Shown: piece by piece, positions 1 through 9,050 of the stretch | How positions within the stretch are numbered: position 1 is the first letter of the stretch | Layout: every line of letters starts with the position of its first letter | Assembly (NCBI RefSeq): GCF_013186535.1 | Contig: NZ_JABMCZ010000003.1 | Location: 1,736,001-1,800,000 of the forward strand | Length of the DNA: 64,000 nt | Source of the DNA: Nocardia terpenica | Lineage (GTDB): Bacteria > Actinomycetota > Actinomycetes > Mycobacteriales > Mycobacteriaceae | Direction: 5' to 3' | Notes under the pieces: model-generated | The model's database searches: none | Told to the model about the DNA's origin: nothing | Seen by the model: the letters and a program-made list of their open reading frames with translations, nothing else | Made by a program: the position numbers and the translations under genes

Positions 1-1
1 G

Positions 2-529
2 CCACCAGGAACTCCGGGCGGGTTCATCGGCGCGGACTGGAACTGCGTCCTTGCCGATATGAGACTGCTCCGCGTCGACCCCATGGCACCGACGCCGTAC
101 CCGGAAGACGAACGGACCCGCTACATCCGCTACGACCACGACCCCTTCCTCCACCCGCCAGACGGATCGTTCACACCGCCGCAGTGGTCTGCGGAGTTCA
201 TCCACCAGTGCCAATGGGAATCCCGCGACCACTACCTGCCCCACGAACGCCAGCACCGGTGGTGGGCCGACCGCAGCGCCGGCGAAGTACTCGCCGCCGG
301 ACTCGCCGACACCGCCGTACTGGTCGACCACCCATGGACAGCGACCACAGGCCACGGGCCCCACGATCCCTACCCACCCCGCCGCCTCGACGCGATCCGC
401 GTCACCCGCGACCTCGCACCGGCCGTCTGCGGGTTCGAGGTCATCGGCTCTCCCACGGCGTTGGACGCCAGCGACCACCTCCCGGTCATCGCCACCTACC
501 TGCCGAGCGGCTCTCGCACGCGTCGGTGA
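2..529 (+). CDS. Endonuclease/exonuclease/phosphatase-family protein, C-terminal part
   Basis: This open frame is already running at the left edge, so only the last 175 residues are visible. It carries two hallmarks of the EEP (DNase I-like) fold: a G-A-D-W-N-C segment matching the GDFN metal and catalytic motif at about residues 10-15, and a terminal A-S-D-H-L-P-V matching the conserved SDHxP motif. EEP enzymes hydrolyse phosphodiester bonds in nucleic acids, phosphoinositides or sphingolipids; nothing here identifies the substrate. An internal ATG at 59 would miss the first motif, so the true start lies upstream of the window. It is followed by a convergent gene. Confidence 0.75.
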   Translation, partial: PPGTPGGFIGADWNCVLADMRLLRVDPMAPTPYPEDERTRYIRYDHDPFLHPPDGSFTPPQWSAEFIHQCQWESRDHYLPHERQHRWWADRSAGEVLAAGLADTAVLVDHPWTATTGHGPHDPYPPRRLDAIRVTRDLAPAVCGFEVIGSPTALDASDHLPVIATYLPSGSRTRR

Positions 530-606
530 CTGGGACTCGATCGGATCGTTCGGTATCACCGGGCCTCGGCGACGTCGACCGTTGCGGGGAGGCTGAGGTC
601 TTGGGC

Positions 607-939
607 CTATTCCTCGCGGAGACGCAACGCGTAGCTCGGGACCAGTTGATCTCGCGCGGGGCGGGGACGGTCGCGGCCGTCGACGTAGGGGACGTCGAAG
701 TTGACGATCCCCACCCAGCCTCCATCGGCGGTCGGCACCCACTCACGAAGCATGCCCCTGACCTCGCCGGTCATGTCGATCCCGGCCCCATTGAACCGAG
801 TCGGCAGCGCGGGCGGGCGCACATACAAGGCATCAAGCCGCACCCAGACCGGTTTGGGCCCAGCCGTGATTCCGCGGTGAGCATCGATAATCGGTGGTGT
901 CCACCCTTCCACACGGTCGTTCGAACACATGTTCGCCAT
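607..939 (-). CDS. Small hypothetical protein
   Basis: A 110-residue protein with GC-rich third codon positions, beginning MANMCSNDRVEGW. I do not recognise the family. The composition is that of a soluble globular protein (several Trp and Pro, no membrane segment or signal peptide). It reads convergently toward the endonuclease-like gene, and its start lies just left of the IS3-type element, so any promoter overlaps the element boundary. The call rests only on length and codon use. Confidence 0.5.
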   Translation of the reverse strand: MANMCSNDRVEGWTPPIIDAHRGITAGPKPVWVRLDALYVRPPALPTRFNGAGIDMTGEVRGMLREWVPTADGGWVGIVNFDVPYVDGRDRPRPARDQLVPSYALRLREE

Positions 940-1022
940 ACTATCGGTCTAGTGCGTCAAACTTCCTGGCAGGGTCGCTCGGTTTACGCTCCGAGCGCAC
1001 AAGATCAGGAGGGAGATGCGCG

Positions 1023-1367
1023 GTGGCGAGATCGCAGCGTTCGAAGATTCCGGTCGAGGACAAGGTCCGCGTGGTGTTGTCGGTGCTGACCGGTGAGGTC
1101 AGTGCGTCGGAGGCCGCTCGGCGGCGTGGTGTGAGTCCGATGGCGGTCGGCAAGTGGAAGCAGGCGTTCCTGGATGCCGGTACCAAGGCGCTGGAGGATC
1201 GTCCGAGCGGTCCGGCGGGTGCGCAGGGCACGCCGGAGCAGCGGCGGTTGCGGATGGAGAACGAGCAGTTGAAGCTGGCGTTGGCGGAGGCGACGGTGCA
1301 GTTGCGGATCTGGCAGCACGGTGCCGCTCTGGTGGATCAGGTCCCTTCGCTGACCTCGAAGCCCTGA
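1023..1367 (+). CDS. IS3-type transposase, OrfA (helix-turn-helix subunit)
   Basis: OrfA of an IS3-family element, 114 residues from a GTG start with AGGAGGGAG about 10 bases upstream. An N-terminal helix-turn-helix (about residues 10-50, with S-A-S-E-A-A-R-R-R-G-V and W-K-Q-A-F) is followed by an Arg/Glu-rich leucine-zipper-like region (R-R-L-R-M-E-N-E-Q-L-K) typical of OrfA dimerisation. It binds the element's ends together with OrfB. OrfB follows in another frame starting near 1382, the normal IS3 layout. OrfA looks intact, but the element cannot be autonomous because OrfB is split. Confidence 0.85.
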   Translation: MARSQRSKIPVEDKVRVVLSVLTGEVSASEAARRRGVSPMAVGKWKQAFLDAGTKALEDRPSGPAGAQGTPEQRRLRMENEQLKLALAEATVQLRIWQHGAALVDQVPSLTSKP

Positions 1368-2170
1368 GAACGGCAGAAGGGGTGCCGGTTTCGAGGTTCG
1401 CTCGGCTGGCCGGTATCCCCGAACGCACCTACCGCCGACGGCGGGCTCGCTTGCGAGACGGTGCGCCGCCGTGCGGGCCGTGGCCGTCGCCGAAGGTGGA
1501 GCGGTTCGAGCCGATCGCGGCCAAGTATGCCGAGGAATGGCCTGCGTGGGGGCATCGCAAGATCGCCGCATTGATGCGCGCCGACGGTTACGAGGTGTCG
1601 ACCTCCACGGTGGAGCGGGCGCTGCGTCGACGTGGCCTGCTGTTGCCGCGCGGATATCGCGCCGACCGCAAGTCGTGGGCGGTGTTGCGGCGCAAGGTGT
1701 TCCGGGATCCGCCCACGCATCGTAATCGGGTGTGGCAGACCGATTTCAGCGAGTTCGAGACCACCGGTGGCGGGATCTGGCGGATCTGCGCGGTGATCGA
1801 CTACGTGACCAAGTACTGCTTGGCGGTGACAGTCACCCCGACCGCCCGCGGCATCGACGCGTTGGCTTGCCTGAAGAAGGCGGTGGCCGAGGCCGAGCGG
1901 GTCCTCGGGCTGGATGATCTGCGGTCCGATCGCGGCGATGCCGATGTCCTCGGCCCGGCCGGGGACGTGATCGGGGTGGCCCCGGCCCCGATCGCGGTGG
2001 TCTCCGACAACGGGCCGTGCTTCCGGGGTGAGGTGTTCGCGACCGCGTTCGCCGGACCGGACCCGCTGCTGCGGCATGTCCGCACCCGCGTGCGGTCGCC
2101 CCAGACCAAACCGGTGGTTGCATACTGCACCTCTTTCGCATGATTCGAATGTGGTTTGTGTTGTTGCTGG

Positions 2171-4234
2171 TCAGGTGGTTTTCGGTGGTCGGCCGATGTG
2201 GGGGCGTTCGGGTGGGTTGTCGGGGTCGGGTGGCTGGTAGAGGGATTCGCCTTTGTCGTTGTAGCGCACGGCGGTGACAAGTCCGGCCCGGCGCCAGGTG
2301 TTCAGCGTGGGGATGGCGATGCCGAGGCCCTCGGCCATTTCGGTGGGGGTGAGCCAGCCTTGGTCGCGGAATCGTCGGCGTCGGGTGCGTAGGTGGTAGG
2401 CGCGGATGATGTGGTCGATGATCGAGCGGTGGAATGGTTCTCCGGTCCCGGAGTGCAGTCCGCGCTGGTTGAGGATGTCGGCGACCTCGCCGCTGACGTG
2501 GTGGTCGAGTAGTTCGTCGATGAGGGAGACGATCTCGGCGGGGGTGCGGCGGGCCTCGGGCCCGGTCTTGGGAACGGGGATGGTCAGTGTTTCGTGCTGG
2601 CCGGCGGGGAAGCGGAGGTGGGCGGTAATGGTGTCGGAGTCGCGGGAGACGGTGACGTCGGTGAGGAGCAGGCGGGCGATGCGTTTGCGTTCCCGCGACG
2701 GGGTATTCGGGTCGTTCCAGATCGCGGGCAGGTCGGTGACGAGCTGGTGGATGTGGGCTTGCTGGGCGTCGGTGAGTTGTCCGGTCTGCCGGTCGTGGGC
2801 GGTGTCGTAATCGTGTTGCGCGGTTTGCAGTTCCCGCAGTGCGGTGTTCCAGTCGGCTTCGAGACTGTCGGCGACGAGCCGGTTGGCGGGGTCGACGGCG
2901 AGGTAACGCCGGCGGGCGAGGTCGGCGCGGTATTGGGCGCGTTGCACGGCCGCGGCGCGCATGCGGTCGGCGTCGGCGGCGCGGGCGTCGAGCTCGGCGG
3001 ACACCGCCAGCGCGGCCTCGACGGCCAGCGGTGAGAGGGTGTCGATGAGCAGTTGCCCGATACGGGTGTCGAGGTCGGCGCCGGGGATGACCGCGCAGGC
3101 GGGTTCGCCGTTTTCGATGCCGTCGCGTTGACACACGTAGGTGGGGAAATCGCGGCCGCGGCGGCGGTGGTAGCGCACGGTCATGCGTTTGCCGCACCGC
3201 CCGCAGACGATCATGCCCTGCAGCAAGGCGAAGCCCTCGCGGGGTGGTCCGGCAGTGCGGTCGCGGCCGTGGGCAGCGGCGTTGGCGGCCAGCCGGGTCT
3301 GGTTGCGGTCGAACTCGGTGAGGGTGATATATCCGGGATGGACGTCGGGGATGAACGAAATCCATTGCTCGCGAGGAAGTTTCACCCGTGAGTGGATTGC
3401 CGGGCCGTGGCCGTGGCGTCCGTAGGTGAACGCGCCGGCATAGCGAGGATTGTGCAGCACGCGCAGCACGGTGTGGTGTTGCAGGGGTTTCCAGTCCAGC
3501 TCGCCCTTGCGTGGGCCCTTGAGATGCCGCCAGGGAAACTGCAGGCCCGCAGACCGGAACGTCTTCACGCATGCCGTCGCCGATCCGGTCGCGGCGAAGG
3601 TGTCGAACAGGCGCCGCAGGGCGTGTTGCACGGCCTGGTCGGGGTCGAGGACGACGTGGTCGGCGCCGTCGTAGACGAGTCCGACCGGCAGCGGGGTGAT
3701 CAGTTCGCCGCGACGAGCTTTCGATAGCACTCCGCCGCGCAGCCGGGCCTTGATGAAGTGCAGCTCGGCTTCCGACATTTGGCCTTTCATGCCGAGTACG
3801 AGCCTGTCGTTGAATTCTCTGGGGTCGTAGAGGCCGTCCTCGTCGCAGATCAGGGTGCCGGTCATGGCGCACAGTTCCAGCAGCTGGTGCCAGTCGGCGG
3901 AGTTGCGGGCCAGCCGCGAGCATTCCAGTCCGAGCACGATCCCGGCGCGGCCGAGGGACACCTCGGCGACCAGGTGCTGGAATCCTTCCCGGTCCGCCGC
4001 CGAGGCCCCGGAGTGGCCCTGGTCGACGTCGATGACCTGGATCTGGTCGGCTTGCCAGCCCAGCGCGATCGCCCGGGAGCGCAGGTCGTATTGCCGGTGC
4101 GCGGACTCGGAGTTGTGGATGACCTGCTTGAGCGTGGATTGGCGGACATAGAGCAAGGCTGCTCTGTTCAGGTGTGTAGCGGTCACTTTCGTCGTGACAG
4201 CGTCGACGAACACGAGCACGATCCTTCCTCCCAC
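2171..4234 (-). CDS. Large serine recombinase
   Basis: A 687-residue site-specific recombinase. The N-terminal resolvase domain has the nucleophile Ser in L-Y-V-R-Q-S-T (about residue 33) and the downstream E-C-S-R-L-A-R-N-S segment (about 105). A recombinase domain with G-V-L-S-K-A-R-R-G-E follows, then a zinc-ribbon pair (C-G-R-C-G-K-R-M and a later Cys), a helical region and an unusual C-terminal MerR-like helix-turn-helix (L-T-P-T-E-M-A-E-G-L-G). It presumably catalyses excision and integration of the 3.4-kb element. It is last in the four-gene operon, about 40 bases after the 101-residue gene. No frame damage is visible. Confidence 0.9.
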   Translation of the reverse strand: MGGRIVLVFVDAVTTKVTATHLNRAALLYVRQSTLKQVIHNSESAHRQYDLRSRAIALGWQADQIQVIDVDQGHSGASAADREGFQHLVAEVSLGRAGIVLGLECSRLARNSADWHQLLELCAMTGTLICDEDGLYDPREFNDRLVLGMKGQMSEAELHFIKARLRGGVLSKARRGELITPLPVGLVYDGADHVVLDPDQAVQHALRRLFDTFAATGSATACVKTFRSAGLQFPWRHLKGPRKGELDWKPLQHHTVLRVLHNPRYAGAFTYGRHGHGPAIHSRVKLPREQWISFIPDVHPGYITLTEFDRNQTRLAANAAAHGRDRTAGPPREGFALLQGMIVCGRCGKRMTVRYHRRRGRDFPTYVCQRDGIENGEPACAVIPGADLDTRIGQLLIDTLSPLAVEAALAVSAELDARAADADRMRAAAVQRAQYRADLARRRYLAVDPANRLVADSLEADWNTALRELQTAQHDYDTAHDRQTGQLTDAQQAHIHQLVTDLPAIWNDPNTPSRERKRIARLLLTDVTVSRDSDTITAHLRFPAGQHETLTIPVPKTGPEARRTPAEIVSLIDELLDHHVSGEVADILNQRGLHSGTGEPFHRSIIDHIIRAYHLRTRRRRFRDQGWLTPTEMAEGLGIAIPTLNTWRRAGLVTAVRYNDKGESLYQPPDPDNPPERPHIGRPPKTT

Positions 4235-4273
4235 CGACGGTGGGAATCGAAAATAGTTGGGTAGTAACGTGAT

Positions 4274-4579
4274 TCACGTTCCTGTGAGTGCCAGACCGGC
4301 GAGGGCGTCGACCAGCTCGGCGGTGACGACCCCGGACAACCGCACCAGTGCGGCGACTGGTGCGGGCCTCGGCGCGGCCGAGGCGTCGACGGCTCGGCCG
4401 ATCGCGGCCCGCCAGGCCAGCACGCCGCGACGGGTCAGAATGGCGAACCCGAGCGGGAACGCCTCGGCGCGCGCGTGAACGGCGGCGTGCCGCAGTTGCT
4501 CGTAGCCTGGATCCAGGCCACCGGCCCTCGGTTCCGGCTGCGGGAGTGATTGTGGTGGATCGGGTTGTTGCTCAACCAC
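4274..4579 (-). CDS. Small accessory protein of the serine-recombinase element
   Basis: A 101-residue Ala- and Pro-rich protein overlapping the end of the upstream HTH gene by 8 bases, so the two are probably translationally coupled. No catalytic motif or membrane segment is seen. Its position between an HTH protein and the recombinase corresponds to the y4bC-type small protein of related elements. A role as recombinase accessory factor is inferred from conserved neighbourhood only. Confidence 0.6.
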   Translation of the reverse strand: MVEQQPDPPQSLPQPEPRAGGLDPGYEQLRHAAVHARAEAFPLGFAILTRRGVLAWRAAIGRAVDASAAPRPAPVAALVRLSGVVTAELVDALAGLALTGT

Positions 4580-5051
4580 TTTTGGAGTGACCGTCCCGAT
4601 ATCGGGTCAGTGCGCGTTCGATCGAGCGGGGATGCACCCGCACCCCGAACCGCGTCTGGATCGGGGCGACCAGATCCTTCGCGCGCCATTCGGGGTGCTC
4701 GGCCAACTGCGCCTCGGCGAAGGCGCAGACCTGCGCGGTGAGCTTGTGACCGCCGCGCGGGCCGGGCTTTCCCGGCACCAGGCCCTCCAGCCCGGACGCA
4801 TCCAGCGCGGCGGCCGCCTGATACACGGTTTGCCGCGAATACCCGAACGCGGCGCCAGCCTCGGCCACCGGGATCCCGTCGACGCGGACACGGCGCACCA
4901 TCTCGTATTTGACCTGCACCACGTCGCGGGCATCGAAGAACTCGCTGCCGGCGAAGCCCGCGTCGGTCACCGCCTCGGGATGCGGATTCAAACACCGTGT
5001 CGCCGCCAACTCGGTGACCTTGGGATCGGTGGGCGAACCCTGCTGCGCCAT
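4572..5051 (-). CDS. Helix-turn-helix protein of the serine-recombinase element
   Basis: A 159-residue protein with two helix-turn-helix segments: V-R-V-D-G-I-P-V-A-E-A-G and F-G-Y-S-R-Q-T-V-Y-Q at about 55-80, and F-G-V-R-V-H-P-R-S-I-E-R-A-L near the C-terminus. The layout resembles the N-terminal Tc1/IS630-type or winged-helix DNA-binding half of a transposase without its DDE domain. In y4bABCD-like elements an equivalent protein (y4bD-like) accompanies the recombinase. It probably binds the element's ends or regulates the operon. It overlaps the following small gene by 8 bases. Confidence 0.75.
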   Translation of the reverse strand: MAQQGSPTDPKVTELAATRCLNPHPEAVTDAGFAGSEFFDARDVVQVKYEMVRRVRVDGIPVAEAGAAFGYSRQTVYQAAAALDASGLEGLVPGKPGPRGGHKLTAQVCAFAEAQLAEHPEWRAKDLVAPIQTRFGVRVHPRSIERALTRYRDGHSKSG

Positions 5052-5212
5052 ACCATCTCTCCGGAAATCAGTTCGATAGATTTCGCCGAAGATTACAACG
5101 ATGTGAGATCAACAGCTAGACACTGACCAGTGAAAGTCTGTCCAGCGCACTGAAATTAGGACAATCTGGAATGCTCGGCACCCTTTGGATTGCGGCGTAA
5201 TTCATTTGACGT

Positions 5213-5497
5213 CTACGGCGAAATCTCGTCGACAGCAATGTCGGGTTTCGGCTGAGCGCGCAGCCGGTCGATCAACTCGGCCAACTCGAGCAACCCTGGG
5301 GTCGTGAACGGGCAACGGCCCTCGGCGATCACTACGAACGGATCCGGCGCCGGGACATCGGTCCAGCCTGCTGGCAGCGAGAACAGCACGCCCTGCTCGT
5401 CGCGCATGCTCACCCGGTCCTCGCCCCAGTTCAGGCGATGCTCGACGAACTCGAACTCCTGCCCGAACAACGGGTGGAACCGATGCGTCACCCGCAC
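5213..5497 (-). CDS. DUF5372-like small protein (y4bB-like)
   Basis: A 94-residue protein starting MRVTHRFHPLFGQEFEFV. The opening H-P-L-F-G-Q-E-F and the later G-E-D-R-V and S-L-P-A-G-W-T-D-V match what I recall of the y4bB/DUF5372 family, found almost only in this kind of mobile element. It is first in the operon, separated from the HTH gene by about 160 bases, and its start is only 47 bases from the right junction, so the promoter must lie at the end of the element. Function unknown; recombination directionality factor is a guess. Confidence 0.65.
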   Translation of the reverse strand: MRVTHRFHPLFGQEFEFVEHRLNWGEDRVSMRDEQGVLFSLPAGWTDVPAPDPFVVIAEGRCPFTTPGLLELAELIDRLRAQPKPDIAVDEISP

Positions 5498-5745
5498 CTT
5501 CCGCGCCGCATCGTCGGGACTGGGTGTAGTTGACGACGTTGTCCAACGGTGTCATCGAACGGTTCTTCGGCACCCTCAAATACGAGCACCTGTTCCGTGG
5601 CGTGATCGCCCGACGGCGACGCGCTGGACATGGAAGTCCACCGCTTCCGCATCCTCTACAACACGACCAGGCCACACCAGGCGCTCGACGACCGAACACC
5701 CGCCACGGCCTACACCGGCGTTGACCAGCGGAAAACCGCCCGATA

Positions 5746-6158
5746 AGCGGCTATGAGCGGATAGTTATGGCTACGGGGTCCTGGGGCTACGAGGCGCGCT
5801 GTCTGCATGAGAGTGGCGGAGGACACCGCAGGTCCGGTGTCGGGAGATCTACGGGTTGTCGTATGGTGGACTGGGTCTTGCCCCGCATGTTTTCCTGCGG
5901 AGGCGGGCGTGGACTTTTGTTTCTGTAGTGGATCGGAGGTGGTGACTTATATCCCAGGCCATGTAGCCGTCCGTGTACCCGTATGTCCTGATCGTTCGGA
6001 CGTGTGCGGGACGGACGTCGCGCTGGCCTGAGTTGCGTCACCACCCATTCTTTTCCGCTGTTTCCCGGGTGCAGCTCTGCCGTCTGCCCCAGGTGTGTGT
6101 TGTCTTGCCCCGGTGTGGTCGACGGTGAGCTCCCCGATTCCTGAACAGGAGTCCGATC
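5746..6158. other. Intergenic region with no convincing gene
   Basis: About 410 bases between the IS3 transposase stop and the MFS transporter. Short frames on both strands lack ribosome binding sites and recognisable motifs. It should contain the right end of the IS3-type element and the promoter of the transporter; I cannot assign either precisely. Confidence 0.5.
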
Positions 6159-7652
6159 GTGAGTTCCTCCGAGCTCGACAACGAGCCCGAGCACATCCCC
6201 GAGCCATCAACCCAGAATTCGTCCGGCACGTCCTCAGCGATGACAACGACCGCCAAGATCGCCCTCGCGGTCCTGCTGACCGGCGAGCTCATGAACATAG
6301 TCGACGATTCGGTCGTCCTGACCGCCATCCCGACCCTGCAACAGGCCCTCGGTGCCGGACCGGCCGCGGTGCAGTGGGTGACCGCGGGCTACGCGCTGAC
6401 CTTCGCTCTCGCGCTGATCACTGGCGGCAGGCTCGGCGACATCTACGGCCGGCGCAAAGTGTTCCTGCTGGGCGCTATCGGGTTCACGCTGGCCTCGCTG
6501 CTGTGCGGGCTCGCCGCCGATCCCGGCATGCTGATCGCCGCGCGCGTGCTGCAAGGCGGTGCCGCCGCGGTGATGATGCCTCAGGTCCTGGCGACCCTGC
6601 ATGTCACTTTCGTCGGCGAGAACCGCAGCAGGGCTTTCGGCCTGTTCGGGGCGGTGCTGGCGATGGGCAATGTCGTGGGCCCGGTGCTGGGCGGCGTGCT
6701 CACCGACGCCGACCTGTTCGGGCTGTCGTGGCGGCCGATCTTCTTGATCAACGTGCCCGTCGGGCTCGCCGTGATCATCCTCGGGCGCAAGGTCATCACC
6801 GAGTCGACCGCGGCCAAGGCCGACCGGCTCGACCTCACTGGCGTGGGGCTGTCCGCGATCGCGATGGTGCTGATCGTTTTCCCACTCACCGAGGGCCACG
6901 CCCACAGCTGGCCCTTGTGGTGTTTCGTCATGCTCGCCGGTGGGCTGCCCGTGCTCGGTGTCTTCTTGCGCCAGCAGCAGCGCCGCGCCGGAAAGGCCCC
7001 GCTGGTGGAGTTGTCGCTGTTCAAGGTCAGGCAGTTCTCCGGTGGTCTGTCCGCGCAGCTGATGATGGGTTTGTTGGTCGGGTTGTTCTTCATGACCTGG
7101 ACGCTGTACCTGCAGCGTGGCCTGGGCATGAGTGCGCTGATGGCGGGACTGGCCTTCGTGCTGCTCGCCGTCGGCGAGTTCGTCGGTGCGATGCTAGCGA
7201 CGAAAACCGCAGGACGCTTCGCGCGTCGACTGCCTCAGACCGGAGCACTTATCACCCTCGCCGCGCTGGCGGCCTACGGGCTCCAGATCAGTAGCGGGCG
7301 CGAGGATTTGACCTTGCTCGCCATGACCGTCCCGGTCCTGTTGCTCGGGTTCGGACTCGGCATGATCAGCGGACCGCTCGCCGACCTGACGCTGGTGAAG
7401 GTTCCACACGAACGCGCCGGCTCGGCTTCCGGCCTGTTCAACACCGCCCTGCAGTTGGGCTACGCCCTCGGTATCGCCCTGAACGGCCTCGTATTCTTCG
7501 CCGTCACCGACGGCTCACCCGACGGGGCACTCAACCGCGACGCGTTCACCGGTGTGCTGTGGTGGGTCGGTGGCACGTTGATTGCGATGTGGGCGCTGAT
7601 GTTCTACCTGCCCAAGCACCCGAACGACCAGACCAAGGAGTCCGCCGGGTAA
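6159..7652 (+). CDS. MFS multidrug exporter, DHA2 (14-helix) family
   Basis: A 497-residue inner-membrane drug/proton antiporter of the EmrB/QacA type. The GTG start at 6159 has CAGGAG 8 bases upstream. After a hydrophilic N-terminus of about 30 residues, fourteen hydrophobic segments follow. MFS motif A appears as G-G-R-L-G-D-I-Y-G-R-R-K (about residues 87-98), and the family signature W-R-P-I-F-L-I-N-V-P-V-G lies at about 190. Length is normal and the frame intact. No regulator is adjacent. A hairpin terminator follows. The exported substrate cannot be predicted. Confidence 0.92.
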   Translation: MSSSELDNEPEHIPEPSTQNSSGTSSAMTTTAKIALAVLLTGELMNIVDDSVVLTAIPTLQQALGAGPAAVQWVTAGYALTFALALITGGRLGDIYGRRKVFLLGAIGFTLASLLCGLAADPGMLIAARVLQGGAAAVMMPQVLATLHVTFVGENRSRAFGLFGAVLAMGNVVGPVLGGVLTDADLFGLSWRPIFLINVPVGLAVIILGRKVITESTAAKADRLDLTGVGLSAIAMVLIVFPLTEGHAHSWPLWCFVMLAGGLPVLGVFLRQQQRRAGKAPLVELSLFKVRQFSGGLSAQLMMGLLVGLFFMTWTLYLQRGLGMSALMAGLAFVLLAVGEFVGAMLATKTAGRFARRLPQTGALITLAALAAYGLQISSGREDLTLLAMTVPVLLLGFGLGMISGPLADLTLVKVPHERAGSASGLFNTALQLGYALGIALNGLVFFAVTDGSPDGALNRDAFTGVLWWVGGTLIAMWALMFYLPKHPNDQTKESAG

Positions 7653-7700
7653 ATGGCATCGGCCGTACCGGGCCCGCCCGGTACAGCATGCTGAAACAGC

Positions 7701-7732
7701 AGAAGCGCGTATCCGTCTGGATGCGCGCTTCT
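7701..7732 (+). terminator. Hairpin terminator after the MFS gene
   Basis: A 9-bp perfect stem (AGAAGCGCG with CGCGCTTCT) is extended by ATCC/GGAT around a short loop, about 50 bases after the transporter stop. There is no U-tract, as is common in high-GC actinobacteria. Confidence 0.7.
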
Positions 7733-7857
7733 CGGCTATTACCGCGCATTTGGCACGATCACCCACCACCGGCGTAAACCTTATGACCACCGAGATCCTG
7801 CCAGCTTCTTGACGCAAGACATCGGTCTAGCGCACCACGGGGCCCGGAGCTTCGCAG

Positions 7858-8005
7858 GTGCACCCCACGTGCGTGGGGAGGGCCAGCGGTCGTTCGCGAT
7901 CTTCTGGGCAAGCTACGGTGCACCCCACGCGCGTGGGGAAGACCGAGGCCGCCAACATCGTCCGCTGGCGTGAGCTGGTGCACCCCCACGCGCGTGGGGA
8001 AGACA
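7858..8005 (+). CRISPR. Three-repeat type I-E-like CRISPR remnant without cas genes
   Basis: Three near-identical repeats of about 28 bases begin at 7858, 7918 and 7978, so the period is exactly 60. The core is GTGCACCCCACGCGCGTGGG followed by GAAGAC; CCCCACGCGCGTGGGG is a perfect 16-base palindrome, the hairpin typical of type I-E repeats. The first repeat has an altered core and tail (GTGCGTGGGGAGGG), and the third has one extra C. The two 32-base spacers (7886-7917 and 7946-7977) differ from each other. No cas gene is in the window, so the array is an orphan or relic. The flanking bases to 8294 show no gene I can support. Confidence 0.65.
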
Positions 8006-9050
8006 CTTTCCGAACTGCAGTTTGTCGAGCGTAGGCCCTCCGTTGGTCATCTGTGACCGTATATGACAGCGTGGCCTTGCTGATAAATCGTGGGCGGTGC
8101 CGGGCGAATTCTGGCTGTCCTCGCGGTTCAGTCATGCTGTCCGGGCGCAGTCCGGCATGATCTCGGTCGGGCTGGATGTGCACCGTCGGTGCATCCGCTA
8201 CGACAGCGTTCGCGGCGACGCGGTTATGCGAACTCGCACATTGCGGGCACCGATACTCTGACATTGGTTGTGGTGCAGTCAGGTTCGTAGGCACTTAGTG
8301 CGGTAGGTCGAGATAGCGGGCAAGGAGCCGTACGGCGGCGTCGATGACGATCGTCGGGTCGGGACTGCAGAGGTTGTCGAAGTCGGCGGCGAGGGGCGTT
8401 CCGGCGAGCTCGTTGCGGATGTGGTGCCAGGTGTGTTCGGCGGTGCCGCCGGAGGCGGCGATGGGGATGAGGGGGATGGCGAGGTGGTGGGCGAGTGCGA
8501 CTTCCTCGGCGGTGCCGTCGCCGTCGGCGTCACCGAAGTCGCCGCCCGCGAACACCAGGCAGGCGCGGGCGTTGCGCAGCATGAGGCGGCGGATCTCGGT
8601 GCGGCCGGTGTCGAGGTGGAGGATCTTGCCGAGGGGCTGGTAGACGGTCGTGAGGCGGGTCGAGGCGGTGCGCACGTACATGGTCGTGCGATGCGGGGTG
8701 TAGGTGCCGTTGGCTTGCAGGCCGCGGGCCATGGCGTGGGCGGTGTGGGCGCCGACGCGGGATCCGCCGCAGATCAGCGTGATCGGCAACGCGGCGAGCG
8801 CGGTGCCCAGGGCGCGGGCCAGGGAGTGTTGACGTTGTTCGTTGAGGTAGCGGCCGGAGAAGACGACGCGCGGGGTACACCGGTTGCGATATGCCTGCTC
8901 CGGCTCGGCGGCGATGCGGGCCAGGATGGGGCGTCGGCGGCGTTTGAACGCGCTTTCGACGTAGGTCTCGTCGTGACTGCGCAGGTAGTCGCGTCGTTGT
9001 TGGACGTCTTTGCCGTGGAATTCGCGGCCTGCGGCGAGGATGGTTTCGGC

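Larger units (their letters stand above)
2108..5544 (-). mobile_element. Four-gene serine-recombinase element (y4bABCD-like) inserted in the IS3 transposase
   Basis: The boundaries come from the host gene: CCAGACC (to 2107) and AACGGTGTC (from 5545) join to a perfect transposase reading frame. The two junctions share only CCAA and there is no target duplication, as expected for serine-recombinase integration. All four genes lie on the minus strand in the order DUF5372-like, HTH protein, 101-residue protein, large recombinase. This set resembles the repeated y4bABCD cluster of the Rhizobium NGR234 symbiotic plasmid; that comparison is from memory of the family. No long terminal inverted repeat is evident. 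Confidence 0.75.
1382..5745 (+). pseudogene. IS3-type transposase OrfB, split by a serine-recombinase element
   Basis: The DDE catalytic subunit of the IS3-type element lies in two pieces, 1382-2107 and 5545-5745. The first piece has the HTH_21-like region, the first Asp in W-Q-T-D-F-S-E-F and the second in V-V-S-D-N-G-P-C-F, and stops after R-S-P-Q-T. The second piece resumes exactly at N-G-V-I-E-R-F-F-G-T, which holds the catalytic Glu. Joining 2107 to 5545 restores the conserved motif in frame. The right piece also has a 1-base frameshift near 5611; beyond it the usual tail (D-A-L-D-M-E-V, R-P-H-Q-A-L-D-D) appears in the next frame and ends at 5745. The gene is inactive. I could not find convincing inverted repeats for the IS. 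Confidence 0.85.

Noticed and set aside
1833..4277. An 814-codon minus-strand frame over the recombinase
   Set aside because: Arg/Pro-rich low-complexity translation in another frame of the real recombinase; no motifs.
945..5760. Terminal inverted repeats for the IS3-type element
   Set aside because: The sequence before OrfA (TGCGTCAAACTTCC) has no convincing complement after 5745.
7827..8294. A 155-codon minus-strand frame containing repeated W-G-C-T and V-G-C-T
   Set aside because: Its repeats are the CRISPR-like repeats read as protein; no ribosome binding site.
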